In this document: one piece after another, positions 1 through 8,350 of the stretch
Layout of the letters: the number at the start of each line of letters is the position of its first letter
Position numbering within the stretch: position 1 is the stretch's first letter
Origin: Solibacillus ferritrahens
Lineage (GTDB): Bacteria; Bacillota; Bacilli; Bacillales_A; Planococcaceae
Direction of reading: 5' to 3'
DNA length: 64,000 bases
Assembly (NCBI RefSeq): GCF_037027585.1
Contig: NZ_JAXCLE010000005.1
Location: 1 to 64,000 of the forward strand
Program-made: the position numbers and the translations under genes
The notes under the pieces: generated by a model
What the model was told of the DNA's origin: nothing
Database searches by the model: none
Seen by the model: the letters and a program-made list of their open reading frames with translations, nothing else

Positions 1-84
1 TCCCATACCGAACACGGAAGTTAAGCTCTTTAGCGCCGATGGTAGTTGGGGGCTTCCCCCTGTGAGAGTAGGACGTCGCTTCGC
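1..84 (+). rRNA. rrf: 5S ribosomal RNA, 3' part
   Basis: The first bases match the conserved 5S rRNA core of Bacillales (CCGAACACGGAAGTTAAGC and the GTGAGAGTAGGACG end). The 5' part lies outside the window. It is probably the last gene of an rRNA operon, because a strong terminator follows at once. Confidence 0.95.
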
Positions 85-91
85 ACATGTA

Positions 92-119
92 AAACCACTG
101 AGAAATCAGTGGTTTTTTT
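92..119 (+). terminator. Terminator of the rRNA operon
   Basis: A 10-bp stem (92-101 with 106-115) encloses a four-base loop and runs into seven T residues. It sits directly after the 5S rRNA. Confidence 0.9.
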
Positions 120-362
120 GTGCACTTATTTCGTTTTATAATTCCCCCTGTTAAGGCTGATGCTCTGAATCTAAAATGGTTTTATGTTATGAACTTGTTT
201 AAGTAGTATGCTTTGTTAATCATGATTACGAGTGGTTAGAGTGGAAATTCAGCCTGTTCTTTTTAGACAGATGGGGAGTCGTGTCGTTGATAGAAGAGGC
301 ATTTTAATAGTTGTGCTTAATATAGTGTATACATAACTTTTAAATACACATAAAAAAATCAT

Positions 363-409
363 AATAGGCTGCTTAGCGACCGTATTGTAACGGTGCTAAG
401 CAGCCTATT
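363..409 (-). terminator. Strong hairpin, minus-strand terminator
   Basis: Perfect 15-bp inverted repeat (363-377 with 395-409). Read on the minus strand it is followed by TATGATTTTTTT. It lies 13 bp beyond the stop of the transporter remnant and is probably that lost gene's terminator, still intact. Confidence 0.75.
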
Positions 410-421
410 TATGTTTGTATA

Positions 422-529
422 CTAACTACACATGCTACACCCGTTCCCGATTAGGTTAGTTACAGCACGTGCCTCAGACATGAAGTGGTCTCCTCCAATA
501 AGTAGAAAAATTATACCATTGGGAATGCC
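422..529 (-). pseudogene. C-terminal remnant of a DctA/GltP-type dicarboxylate/glutamate symporter
   Basis: The minus-strand reading frame contains GIIFLLIGGDHFMSEARAV followed by TNLIGNG. The DRFMSEARAxTNxIGNG segment is the hallmark of the last part of DctA/GltP sodium or proton:dicarboxylate symporters. After GNG the reading ends in CSMCS and a stop instead of the usual VATVVVAKWE tail. Upstream of about 529 the frame no longer resembles the family. Only about 30 of some 420 residues remain, so it is a decayed gene. The similarity is recognised by eye from the family motif and was not checked by alignment. Confidence 0.65.
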
Positions 530-651
530 GCAAGTGGTTTTGCGAATGTAATAGAGTAGTGTTGGGCGCCCGATAAAACAATATTTTATTGGTACTTGCC
601 CAAAATTCATTTGAGCTGTTTACAAAGGAAGCGTTATACACCCATGTATGA

Positions 652-762
652 CAGCAAGTAGAGTTGGATCAGACACATACTGTAACAGTTCACATAAAAG
701 CATTGCGTGAAAAATTAAAGGACCCTGTGAAGTCTCCTTACTTTATACAAACTGTTTGGTGT
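652..762 (+). pseudogene. C-terminal remnant of an OmpR-family response regulator
   Basis: Frame 652-762 reads QQVELDQTHT, then VTVHIKALREKL, then KDPVKSPYFIQTVW. This is the recognition helix and wing of an OmpR/PhoB winged-helix domain, in which TVxVHIxxLREKL ... IxTVWGVGY is typical. A stop codon lies just upstream at 649-651. After TVW the sequence reads CNIA instead of GVGY. No receiver domain is found upstream. It is a short decayed fragment on the opposite strand from the transporter remnant. Confidence 0.6.
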
Positions 763-983
763 AACATAGCCTTTTTACTTTTACTCGTCGTATGAGTATT
801 TTACAATGATATTAATTGTCCCGATTTTCGTTTGCATGGGTATGCCCTAAAATCACTTTTCTTTTTAAATCATTTTTTTGAAATTGTGACAAATCGTTCA
901 CAAATGGAATTGTTTCCATTAGGAAGGTTTGAAACTTACATGGTATAGTTAGAGCGATATTTAAGATGTGGAAGGTGTACAAT

Positions 984-1172
984 TTGACTAAAAAACAAGT
1001 TTGGTATGAAGTAGAAGAAAATGAGACAATCGAGCAATGTCTAGAAAGAATGAAGAAAGATGGCTATATGGCGTTTGGGCGGAAAGAAGAGCCAGTATTT
1101 GAAGAAGTAAATGGAGAACCAATTTACTTACGTCAAAAAATCCGATTTAAAGGTATATTAATGGAATCATGA
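984..1172 (+). CDS. yebG: NETI motif-containing small protein (YebG-like)
   Basis: A 62-residue protein carrying the NETI motif (ENETIEQCLERM) that names this Bacillales family. In B. subtilis the homologue yebG sits immediately before purE, as here. I prefer the TTG at 984 to the ATG at 966, because GGAAGG at 971 sits about 8 bases upstream of the TTG while the ATG lacks a ribosome-binding site. The protein is acidic and lysine-rich, with no signal peptide or membrane segment. Its function is unknown. It lies upstream of the PurR boxes, so it is probably not controlled by the pur promoter. Confidence 0.8.
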   Translation: MTKKQVWYEVEENETIEQCLERMKKDGYMAFGRKEEPVFEEVNGEPIYLRQKIRFKGILMES

Positions 1173-1191
1173 CAAAGATCCAGTTAAAAAC

Positions 1192-1227
1192 ACGAACAAT
1201 TAGTTTTACCTAAAAAATATTGTTCGC
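1192..1227 (+). promoter_or_regulatory. Paired PurR boxes
   Basis: CGAACAAT at 1193-1200 and its exact inverse ATTGTTCG at 1219-1226 form a divergent pair separated by 18 bp. The PurR box consensus of B. subtilis is CCGAACAWTW, and functional control regions carry two boxes in opposite orientation at about this spacing upstream of the -35. The pair lies roughly 45-80 bp before the predicted transcription start, matching the purE control region of B. subtilis. Binding of the PRPP-sensitive repressor PurR is inferred. Confidence 0.88.
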
Positions 1228-1236
1228 ATTTTGACG

Positions 1237-1265
1237 TTGATTTTATAACCAACCCTTGTTAAAAT
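1237..1265 (+). promoter_or_regulatory. Sigma-A promoter of the pur operon
   Basis: TTGATT (1237-1242), a 17-bp spacer and TAAAAT (1260-1265). It lies between the PurR boxes and the riboswitch, giving a predicted start near 1271. Confidence 0.75.
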
Positions 1266-1286
1266 GTGAAAAGGAAAAACATTTAA

Positions 1287-1358
1287 TCCCTCATATATGC
1301 TAGAGAATATGGCTCTAGTGTCTCTACCCGGCACCGTAAATACCGGACTATGTGGGAA
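1287..1358 (+). promoter_or_regulatory. Purine riboswitch, guanine class
   Basis: P1 is formed by TCCCTCAT and ATGTGGGA with one mismatch. P2 is CTAGAG/CTCTAG and P3 is CCGG/CCGG. The core sequences AATATGG, TCTCTACC and CACCGTAAAT are those of the purine aptamer. The J3/1 segment reads GACTATG, so the specificity base (position 74 of xpt) is C, which predicts guanine or hypoxanthine rather than adenine. With the terminator at 1429-1484 it should stop transcription when guanine is plentiful. Confidence 0.95.
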
Positions 1359-1428
1359 AGCAACTTTTGGTATGATTATAAAAAGGGTGTGGATTGCAAA
1401 TGCATGTATCTACATATTTTATTAACAG

Positions 1429-1484
1429 TCCTCAAGTAAACTGCTTTCTCATGCGCAGAGAGTAGTTTATTTGAGGATTTTTTT
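1429..1484 (+). terminator. Riboswitch-controlled terminator before purE
   Basis: A long stem pairs about 1429-1449 with 1458-1477 (TCCTCAAGTAAACT with AGTTTATTTGAGGA) and is followed by TTTTTTT. It is the expression platform of the purine riboswitch. Confidence 0.88.
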
Positions 1485-1531
1485 CGTTAATAATTACGCA
1501 AGTGGAGAAGATGTTTAAAGGAGCGAAACTC

Positions 1532-2020
1532 ATGGAACCAAAAGTTGGCGTTATAATGGGAAGTTCAAGTGACTGGGAAACGATGAAACATGCTTGTGAC
1601 ATTTTGGAAGAACTGCAAGTACCTTATGAAAAACAAGTGGTATCTGCTCACCGTACACCAGATCTAATGTTTGAATATGCAGAAGGTGCACGTAGTCGAG
1701 GTATTCAAGTAATTATTGCAGGGGCAGGTGGTGCAGCACATTTACCAGGCATGGTAGCTGCGAAAACGACATTACCTGTAATTGGTGTGCCTGTACAATC
1801 CCGCGCATTAAATGGTCTTGATTCATTATTATCTATCGTACAAATGCCAGGTGGTGTGCCAGTAGCAACGGTTGCAATTGGTAAAGCAGGTGCAACAAAT
1901 GCAGGATTGCTTGCAGCACAAATATTAGGTGCTTTTGATCACGACCTTGCTACAAAGCTTGAAGCGCGACGTGAAGCGACAAAAGCGCAGGTTTTAGAAA
2001 GCACAGGTGACTTGACGTGA
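1532..2020 (+). CDS. purE: N5-carboxyaminoimidazole ribonucleotide mutase PurE
   Basis: Converts N5-CAIR to CAIR in de novo purine synthesis, using the product of PurK. The 162 residues match the usual class I PurE length. GSSSDW (residues 10-15) and SAHRTP (38-43) are the phosphate-binding and catalytic signatures, and the glycine-rich AGAGGAAHLPGM follows. The ATG at 1532 is chosen because AAAGGAG ends 8 bases before it; an upstream in-frame GTG at 1502 has no RBS of this quality. It is the first gene of the operon and overlaps purK by 4 bp. Confidence 0.96.
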   Translation: MEPKVGVIMGSSSDWETMKHACDILEELQVPYEKQVVSAHRTPDLMFEYAEGARSRGIQVIIAGAGGAAHLPGMVAAKTTLPVIGVPVQSRALNGLDSLLSIVQMPGGVPVATVAIGKAGATNAGLLAAQILGAFDHDLATKLEARREATKAQVLESTGDLT

Positions 2021-3141
2021 CAAAAATGATTTACCCTGGACAAACAATTGGTATTATCGGCGGTGGCCAACTTGGTCGCATGATGGCAGTAGCGGCGAAA
2101 GAAGCCGGCTATAAAATCGCGGTACTCGAACCTACGATGGATTCACCTTGTGGACAAGTGGCAGATATTCGCATTGTTGCCGCCTATGATGATGAGGGAG
2201 CATTGGAAGAACTAGCAGAAGTAAGTGATGTAATTACTTATGAATTTGAAAATATAGATTACGATGGTTTAAAGCGTCTTACACAAATTGCTTACGTTCC
2301 ACAAGGCGCGGAACTTGTACGTATTACACAAAACCGTATTACAGAAAAACAAATGATTGTTGATGCGGGTTGTCCGGTAGCACCGTACATTGTCGCTACT
2401 ACATATGAACAACTTCAAGAAAGCATTGTAGAAATCGGCTTCCCATGTATCGTGAAAACAGCAAGAGGCGGTTATGATGGGAAAGGTCAGCAGTTGTTGA
2501 AGTCTGCGGATGATTTACCGCTAGCAAAAGATTTATTTACACATTCACAATGTATTGCAGAGGGCTATGTTCCATTTACAAAAGAAATTTCCGTTATTGT
2601 TCAGCGCAATGGACATGGTGAAACATACTGCTTGCCAGTAGGTGAAAACGTACATGTGAACCACATTTTACATGAGACAATTGTGCCTGCAAGGATTGAT
2701 ACTAAAACGGCAGGGTTGGCAGAAAAGGCAGCTATGAATATTGCGGACCATTTACAATTAGTCGGTACATTGGCAGTAGAAATGTTCGTGCTTGAAGATG
2801 GTAGTGTTGTTATTAACGAATGTGCACCGCGCCCTCATAATTCAGGTCATTACTCAATAGAGGCGTGCAATATATCCCAATTTACACAGCATATCCGTGC
2901 TGTATGTGGCTGGCCTTTACGGAAGCCAAAGCTATGGGGACCATCGATTATGGTCAACGTGCTTGGTCAGCATGTCGTTTCGTTAACAAACTCTATTTCG
3001 AAATATCCTGATTGGTCTATACACCTTTACGGAAAATCAGAAGCAAAAGTAAACCGCAAAATGGGTCACGTAACAATTATGACAGATGATATAAATACAA
3101 CAATAAAACAAATTAAGGATTCCGGTATTTGGCCGGAATAG
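2017..3141 (+). CDS. purK: N5-carboxyaminoimidazole ribonucleotide synthetase PurK
   Basis: ATP-grasp ligase that makes N5-CAIR from AIR, ATP and bicarbonate. The N-terminal fold begins with GIIGGGQLGRM, YEFENID occurs near residue 75, and the C-terminal half holds ECAPRPHNSGHYSIEAC, all typical of PurK. The 374 residues are the usual length. The GTG at 2017 overlaps the purE stop (GTGA); an ATG three codons later is an alternative. PurK and PurE work in series, and the overlap suggests translational coupling. Confidence 0.95.
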   Translation: MTKMIYPGQTIGIIGGGQLGRMMAVAAKEAGYKIAVLEPTMDSPCGQVADIRIVAAYDDEGALEELAEVSDVITYEFENIDYDGLKRLTQIAYVPQGAELVRITQNRITEKQMIVDAGCPVAPYIVATTYEQLQESIVEIGFPCIVKTARGGYDGKGQQLLKSADDLPLAKDLFTHSQCIAEGYVPFTKEISVIVQRNGHGETYCLPVGENVHVNHILHETIVPARIDTKTAGLAEKAAMNIADHLQLVGTLAVEMFVLEDGSVVINECAPRPHNSGHYSIEACNISQFTQHIRAVCGWPLRKPKLWGPSIMVNVLGQHVVSLTNSISKYPDWSIHLYGKSEAKVNRKMGHVTIMTDDINTTIKQIKDSGIWPE

Positions 3142-3154
3142 AAGGAGAAAATTT

Positions 3155-4456
3155 ATGATAGAACGCTATACACGTCCCGAAATGGGTGCCATTTGGACTG
3201 AAGAGAACAAGTTTAAGGCATGGTTGGAAGTAGAAATTTTAGCTTGTGAAGCATGGGCTGAAATCGGTGTAATTCCAAAAGAAGATGTTGTGAAACTACG
3301 TGCAAATGCATCATTTGATATGGATCGAATTTATGAAATCGAGCAGGAGACACGTCATGATGTTGTGGCGTTTACACGTGCAGTTTCAGAAATGCCAGCA
3401 CTTGGTGATGAAAAGAAATGGGTTCACTACGGATTAACTTCTACGGACGTTGTAGATACAGCATTATCATATTTAATCAAACAGGCAAATGAAATTTTAC
3501 GAAAAGATTTACATAATTTCATTGCTATCCTTACTGAAAAAGCAAAAGAGCACAAATATACAGTTATGATGGGTCGTACACACGGTGTGCATGCAGAACC
3601 AACTACATTTGGTTTAAAGCTTGCATTGTGGTTAGAAGAAATGCGCCGTAATTTAGTACGTTTTGAAGAAGCGGCAAACGTAATTGAAACAGGTAAAATG
3701 AGCGGTGCGGTAGGAACATATGCCAATATCGATCCGCGTGTTGAAGCTTATGTATGTAAGCATCTAGGCTTAGCTGCTGCACCAATATCTACACAAACAT
3801 TGCAGCGTGACCGTCATGCACAATATTTTTCTACTTTAGCACTTATAGCAACATCAATTGAAAAGTTTGCAACAGAAATTCGAGGCTTACAAAAATCGGA
3901 GACTCGTGAAGTTGAAGAAGGCTTTGCAAAGGGACAAAAAGGTTCTTCGGCAATGCCGCATAAACGTAATCCTATTGGTTCTGAAAATATGACAGGTATG
4001 GCACGTCTAATGCGCGGCTATATGTTAACAGCTTTTGAAAACGTGTCATTATGGCATGAACGTGATATTTCGCACTCATCGGCGGAGCGTGTCATTATTC
4101 CTGATGCAACAATCACATTGAATTATATGTTAAATCGTTTCGGTAACATTCTTAAAAACTTAACAGTATTCCCTGAAAACATGAAACGCAATATGGAACG
4201 CACATTCGGTCTTATCTACTCACAACGGATCTTACTAGCTTTAATTGATAAAGGCTTATCGCGTGAGGAAGCGTACGATACGGTACAACCATTAACGGCA
4301 CGTGCTTGGGATGAGCAAACTCAATTCCGTCCGCTTGTAGAGGCAAGTGAAAAAATCACTTCTTATCTATCAGCATCTGAAATTGAAGATTGCTTTGACT
4401 ACAGCTACCATATTCAAAATGTTGATATGATTTTCGAACGTTTAGGTCTTAACTAA
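3155..4456 (+). CDS. purB: Adenylosuccinate lyase PurB
   Basis: Cleaves SAICAR to AICAR plus fumarate, and adenylosuccinate to AMP plus fumarate. The fumarase/aspartase superfamily signature GSSAMPHKRNP is present, with HGVHAEPTTFG and TSTDVVDTA as active-site regions. The 433 residues equal the Bacillus enzyme. AGAAGGAG lies 7 bases before the ATG. As in B. subtilis, it sits third in the operon. Confidence 0.97.
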   Translation: MIERYTRPEMGAIWTEENKFKAWLEVEILACEAWAEIGVIPKEDVVKLRANASFDMDRIYEIEQETRHDVVAFTRAVSEMPALGDEKKWVHYGLTSTDVVDTALSYLIKQANEILRKDLHNFIAILTEKAKEHKYTVMMGRTHGVHAEPTTFGLKLALWLEEMRRNLVRFEEAANVIETGKMSGAVGTYANIDPRVEAYVCKHLGLAAAPISTQTLQRDRHAQYFSTLALIATSIEKFATEIRGLQKSETREVEEGFAKGQKGSSAMPHKRNPIGSENMTGMARLMRGYMLTAFENVSLWHERDISHSSAERVIIPDATITLNYMLNRFGNILKNLTVFPENMKRNMERTFGLIYSQRILLALIDKGLSREEAYDTVQPLTARAWDEQTQFRPLVEASEKITSYLSASEIEDCFDYSYHIQNVDMIFERLGLN

Positions 4457-4484
4457 TTAATCCATTAATCAGGGGGAATACGTG

Positions 4485-5195
4485 ATGAACAAAGGTCAAC
4501 TTTTGTACGAAGGAAAAGCAAAACGATTATATGAAACAGAAAATCCGGAAGTTCTTTTCGTTGAATATAAAGATAGTGCTACAGCATTTAATGGCGAGAA
4601 AAAAGCTAATATTGCTGGTAAGGGAAATTTAAATAATCAAATTACGACGCTAATTTTCGAGAAATTACAAGCTAACGGCATTGAGTCACACTTCGTTAAA
4701 CGTCTTTCGGATAACGAGCAGCTTGTACGTAAAGTAGAAATTATTCCAATTGAAGTTGTGACACGAAATATCGCTGCAGGAAGCCTAGCGAAACGCCTGG
4801 GGTTTGAAGAGGGTATGGCGCTTAAACGTCCTATCGTTGAATTTTATTATAAAGACGATACGTTAGGCGACCCCCTTATTACGACGGAGCATATCGATGT
4901 GTTAGGCATTGCAACACTGGCGGAAGTAGAAGAATTATATAACGCAGCTCTGCATGTCAATGAAGTGCTAAGTCCAATCTTCGCTGCAGTTGGTGTAACA
5001 TTAATCGATTTCAAATTAGAATTCGGTCGTGATAACAACGGCAATGTATTATTAGCCGATGAAATTTCACCAGACACTTGTCGTTTATGGGACACTAAGA
5101 CAAATCAAAAGCTTGATAAAGACGTATTCCGCCGTGATTTAGGGAGTATTACTGAAGTATATGAAATTATTTTACAAAAACTTGGAGGCATTTAA
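4485..5195 (+). CDS. purC: SAICAR synthetase PurC
   Basis: ATP-dependent ligase joining CAIR and aspartate. The N-terminal LYEGKAKRLY and the DEISPDTCRLWD motif are family signatures, and the 236 residues match monofunctional bacterial PurC. The ATG at 4485 is preferred over the adjacent GTG at 4482, because AGGGGGA ends about 7 bases before it. The gene is separated from purS by only 3 bp. Confidence 0.96.
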   Translation: MNKGQLLYEGKAKRLYETENPEVLFVEYKDSATAFNGEKKANIAGKGNLNNQITTLIFEKLQANGIESHFVKRLSDNEQLVRKVEIIPIEVVTRNIAAGSLAKRLGFEEGMALKRPIVEFYYKDDTLGDPLITTEHIDVLGIATLAEVEELYNAALHVNEVLSPIFAAVGVTLIDFKLEFGRDNNGNVLLADEISPDTCRLWDTKTNQKLDKDVFRRDLGSITEVYEIILQKLGGI

Positions 5196-5198
5196 CTC

Positions 5199-5444
5199 AT
5201 GAAGAAAGTCAAAATATATGTAACATTAAAAGAAAGTATTCTAGATCCACAAGGTTCAGCGGTTCAAGGCTCTTTACAAAAAATCGGTTACAACGAAGTA
5301 TCTGACGTACGTATCGGTAAATATTTAGAAGTAACAATCAGCGATACTGACCGTGACGTTGACACAATCGTAAAAGAAATGTGTGAAAAAGTATTAACAA
5401 ATACGGTTATCGAGAAGTACCGTTACGAAATCGAGGAGGCATAA
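5199..5444 (+). CDS. purS: FGAM synthase subunit PurS
   Basis: Small (81-residue) structural subunit that bridges PurQ and PurL in the three-part formylglycinamidine ribonucleotide synthase of Gram-positive bacteria. Typical features are the KVKIYVTLKESILDPQG start and the GxYLEV strand. A GGAGG lies at the end of purC. Its presence agrees with the short PurL form encoded two genes downstream. Confidence 0.95.
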   Translation: MKKVKIYVTLKESILDPQGSAVQGSLQKIGYNEVSDVRIGKYLEVTISDTDRDVDTIVKEMCEKVLTNTVIEKYRYEIEEA

Positions 5445-5448
5445 TACT

Positions 5449-6132
5449 ATGAAATTTGCAGTACTCGTTTTCCCGGGGTCTAACTGTGATATCGACATGT
5501 ATCATGCGATCAAGGACGAATTAGGTGAAGAAGTAGAATATGTGTGGCATACAGCTACTAGTTTAGAAGGTTTTGATGGGGTACTCGTTCCTGGTGGCTT
5601 CTCATATGGAGACTATTTACGTTGTGGTGCAATGGCAAACCAATCAAACATTATGACAGCATTAAAGGAGTTTGCAGGACAAGGCAAACCAGTGTTAGGT
5701 GTTTGTAACGGATTTCAGATTTTAACGGAGGCAGGTCTTTTACCAGGGGCGTTAATTCGAAACAAGAACCTGAAGTTCATGTGCCGTACCGTACAATTAA
5801 AAGTTGAAAATAACAACTCATTATTTACGAACCAGTATGAAGCTGGAGAAGTAATTAATATTCCAATAGCACATGGTGAAGGAAACTATTATTGTGACGA
5901 GGAAACTTTGACAGAACTTAAAGCGAATAACCAAATCGCATTCACATACGAAGGTGAAAATCCAAATGGTTCTTTAGCGGATATCGCAGGAATTATTAAC
6001 AAAGAAGGCAACGTATTAGGTATGATGCCGCACCCAGAGCGTGCAGCAAACGAAATCGTTGGTGGCGCAGACGGTCTGAAATTATTTAAATCAATTGTGA
6101 AGCAGTGGAGGGAACAACATGTCAACAACTAA
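5449..6132 (+). CDS. purQ: FGAM synthase glutaminase subunit PurQ
   Basis: Class I glutamine amidotransferase that supplies ammonia to PurL. The nucleophile is Cys86 in GVCNGFQ, and the His/Glu pair lies in MMPHPERA near residue 195; HGEGNYY is also present. The 227 residues are normal for PurQ. Its end overlaps purL by 14 bp, consistent with coupled translation of complex partners. Confidence 0.96.
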   Translation: MKFAVLVFPGSNCDIDMYHAIKDELGEEVEYVWHTATSLEGFDGVLVPGGFSYGDYLRCGAMANQSNIMTALKEFAGQGKPVLGVCNGFQILTEAGLLPGALIRNKNLKFMCRTVQLKVENNNSLFTNQYEAGEVINIPIAHGEGNYYCDEETLTELKANNQIAFTYEGENPNGSLADIAGIINKEGNVLGMMPHPERAANEIVGGADGLKLFKSIVKQWREQHVNN

Positions 6133-8350
6133 ATTTGAGCCATCACCAGAGCAGATTAAAGAACAACGTCTATATGCGGACATGGGTATGACAGATGCAG
6201 AATTTGACTTAGCAATCGAAAAATTAGGACGCATTCCAAACTGGACAGAGACAGGTCTTTTCTCAGTTATGTGGTCTGAACATTGCTCTTATAAAAAATC
6301 AAAGCCTGTATTGCGTAAATTCCCAACAAAAGGTCCTCAAGTTTTACAAGGTCCTGGTGAAGGTGCAGGAATAGTTGATATCGGTGATGAACAAGCTGTT
6401 GTATTCAAAATGGAATCACATAACCACCCATCTGCAATTGAACCATACCAAGGCGCAGCAACTGGTGTAGGCGGAATTATTCGTGACGTATTCTCTATGG
6501 GTGCGCGTCCAATTGCCATGCTGAATTCTCTACGTTTTGGTGAGTTAAAATCAGCGCGCGGAAAATACTTGTTTGAAGAAGTAGTAGCAGGTATCGCGGG
6601 TTATGGTAACTGTATCGGTATCCCGACTGTAGGCGGCGAAATTGGTTTTGATCCTTGTTATGAAGGAAATCCGCTAGTAAACGCAATGTGTGTAGGGTTA
6701 ATTGACCATAAGGATATCCAAAAAGGTGTTGCTGCAGGTGTAGGAAATACTGTAATGTACGTTGGTGCGAAAACAGGTCGTGACGGTATTCACGGTGCAA
6801 CATTCTCTTCTGAAGAATTGACAGAAGATACTGAAGAAAGTCGTTCAGCAGTACAAGTTGGGGACCCATTCATGGAAAAATTACTTCTTGAAGCATGTTT
6901 GGAAGTTGTTAAATCGGATGCATTAGTAGGTATTCAAGATATGGGTGCAGCTGGTCTAACTTCATCTTCTGCAGAAATGGCTTCTAAAGCTGGTACTGGT
7001 GTAGAAATGAATCTGGACTTAGTTCCTCAACGCGAAACGAACATGACAGCTTACGAAATGATGTTATCTGAATCTCAAGAGCGTATGTTAATCGTTGTAA
7101 AAGCAGGCCGTGAAGAAGAAATTAAAGCAATTTTTGATAAATATGATTTAGATGCAGTGGCAGTAGGTCGTGTAACAGACGATAAAATGCTGCGCCTGAT
7201 CCACAATGGCGAAGTAGTGGCGGAAGTACTTGCTGATGCACTTGCTGAAGATGCGCCGGTGTATAATATGCCAGATGCTGAGCCAGCTTATTTTGCTGAA
7301 TATCAAGCAATGGAAAATGTAGAACCTAAAGTAGTAGATTACAAGGAAACATTAACTGCTTTATTAAAAGCACCAACAATCGCTTCGAAAGAGTGGGTGT
7401 ATGATCAATATGACTATCAGGTTCGCACTAATACTGTAGTGGCACCTGGATCGGATGCTGCTGTATTACGTGTCCGTGGTACAAACAAAGGGTTAGCGAT
7501 GACAACTGACTGTAACTCCCGCTACATTTATTTAGATCCAACAACAGGTGGTAAAATTGCTGTTGCTGAAGCAGCACGTAATATCGTATGTTCTGGTGGA
7601 CAACCACTTGCAATTACTGACTGCCTGAACTTTGGTAACCCAGAAAGACCGGAAATTTTCTGGCAAATTCAAAAATCAGCAGACGGAATCGCAGAAGCTT
7701 GTTTAGCACTTGATGCACCGGTTATTGGTGGTAATGTATCGATGTATAACGAACGTTCAGGTGAAGCAGTTTACCCAACACCGACAATCGGTATGGTCGG
7801 TTTAGTAAAGGATTTAGCACATGTAACGACACAGGAAGTGAAAGCTGCCGGTGATGTTGTGTACTTAATTGGTGAAACGAAAACTGAGTTCGGTGGATCG
7901 GAACTACAAAAGTTAGTTGAAGGTGGTATTTCAGGTAAAGCACCATCAATTGATTTAACTGTAGAAGCAGCTCGTCAAAAAGCAATTTTAGAAGCGATTC
8001 AAGCGGGACTTGTACAATCTGCGCATGACGTTTCTGAAGGCGGAGTTGCCGTTGCATTAGCCGAAAAAACATTTGCAGCGAATGGTTTAGGTTTAGATAT
8101 AACGATACCAGGTTCTGCGACGACAGCTTTATTTGCCGAATCACAATCCCGTTTTGTTTTAACAGTAAAAGAAGAAAATGCAGCGGCATTTGAAGCCTTT
8201 GTAAAAGATGCAACAAAAATTGGGTCAGTAACAGCTGACGCAACGATTAAAATTAACGGTGAAACTGGCTTACTTGTTGAAGGTACTGTGGAGGAATTCC
8301 GTTCTGCTTGGAAAGGAGCAATCCCATGCTTGCTGAAATCAGAGGCTTAA
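6119..8350 (+). CDS. purL: FGAM synthase catalytic subunit PurL (small form)
   Basis: ATP-dependent synthase that converts FGAR to FGAM with ammonia channelled from PurQ. The 743 residues are the short form, which needs PurS and PurQ. MWSEHCSYKKSKP near the N-terminus, ESHNHPSAIEPYQGAATG and the repeated AIR-synthase-like halves (GGNVSMYNE in the second half) identify it. GTGGAGGG lies 7 bases before the ATG inside purQ. The 3' end overlaps purF by 25 bp. Confidence 0.97.
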   Translation: MSTTKFEPSPEQIKEQRLYADMGMTDAEFDLAIEKLGRIPNWTETGLFSVMWSEHCSYKKSKPVLRKFPTKGPQVLQGPGEGAGIVDIGDEQAVVFKMESHNHPSAIEPYQGAATGVGGIIRDVFSMGARPIAMLNSLRFGELKSARGKYLFEEVVAGIAGYGNCIGIPTVGGEIGFDPCYEGNPLVNAMCVGLIDHKDIQKGVAAGVGNTVMYVGAKTGRDGIHGATFSSEELTEDTEESRSAVQVGDPFMEKLLLEACLEVVKSDALVGIQDMGAAGLTSSSAEMASKAGTGVEMNLDLVPQRETNMTAYEMMLSESQERMLIVVKAGREEEIKAIFDKYDLDAVAVGRVTDDKMLRLIHNGEVVAEVLADALAEDAPVYNMPDAEPAYFAEYQAMENVEPKVVDYKETLTALLKAPTIASKEWVYDQYDYQVRTNTVVAPGSDAAVLRVRGTNKGLAMTTDCNSRYIYLDPTTGGKIAVAEAARNIVCSGGQPLAITDCLNFGNPERPEIFWQIQKSADGIAEACLALDAPVIGGNVSMYNERSGEAVYPTPTIGMVGLVKDLAHVTTQEVKAAGDVVYLIGETKTEFGGSELQKLVEGGISGKAPSIDLTVEAARQKAILEAIQAGLVQSAHDVSEGGVAVALAEKTFAANGLGLDITIPGSATTALFAESQSRFVLTVKEENAAAFEAFVKDATKIGSVTADATIKINGETGLLVEGTVEEFRSAWKGAIPCLLKSEA

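Larger units (their letters stand above)
122..983. other. Gene-poor region between rRNA operon and purine locus
   Basis: No intact gene is visible. The region holds the two gene remnants and the 363-409 hairpin. It also holds an inverted repeat AATGGAA/TTCCATT around 903-920, just upstream of the NETI gene. A TATAGT at 944-949 could be a -10 element, but no convincing -35 is present. Confidence 0.5.

Noticed and set aside
530..610. N-terminal part of the 62-residue minus-strand frame around the transporter remnant
   Set aside because: It does not resemble the DctA/GltP family and its ATG has no RBS, so it is not a gene start.
7722..8243. 173-residue antisense frame inside purL
   Set aside because: Leu/Gln/His-rich composition is typical of an antisense shadow of a strongly coding gene.
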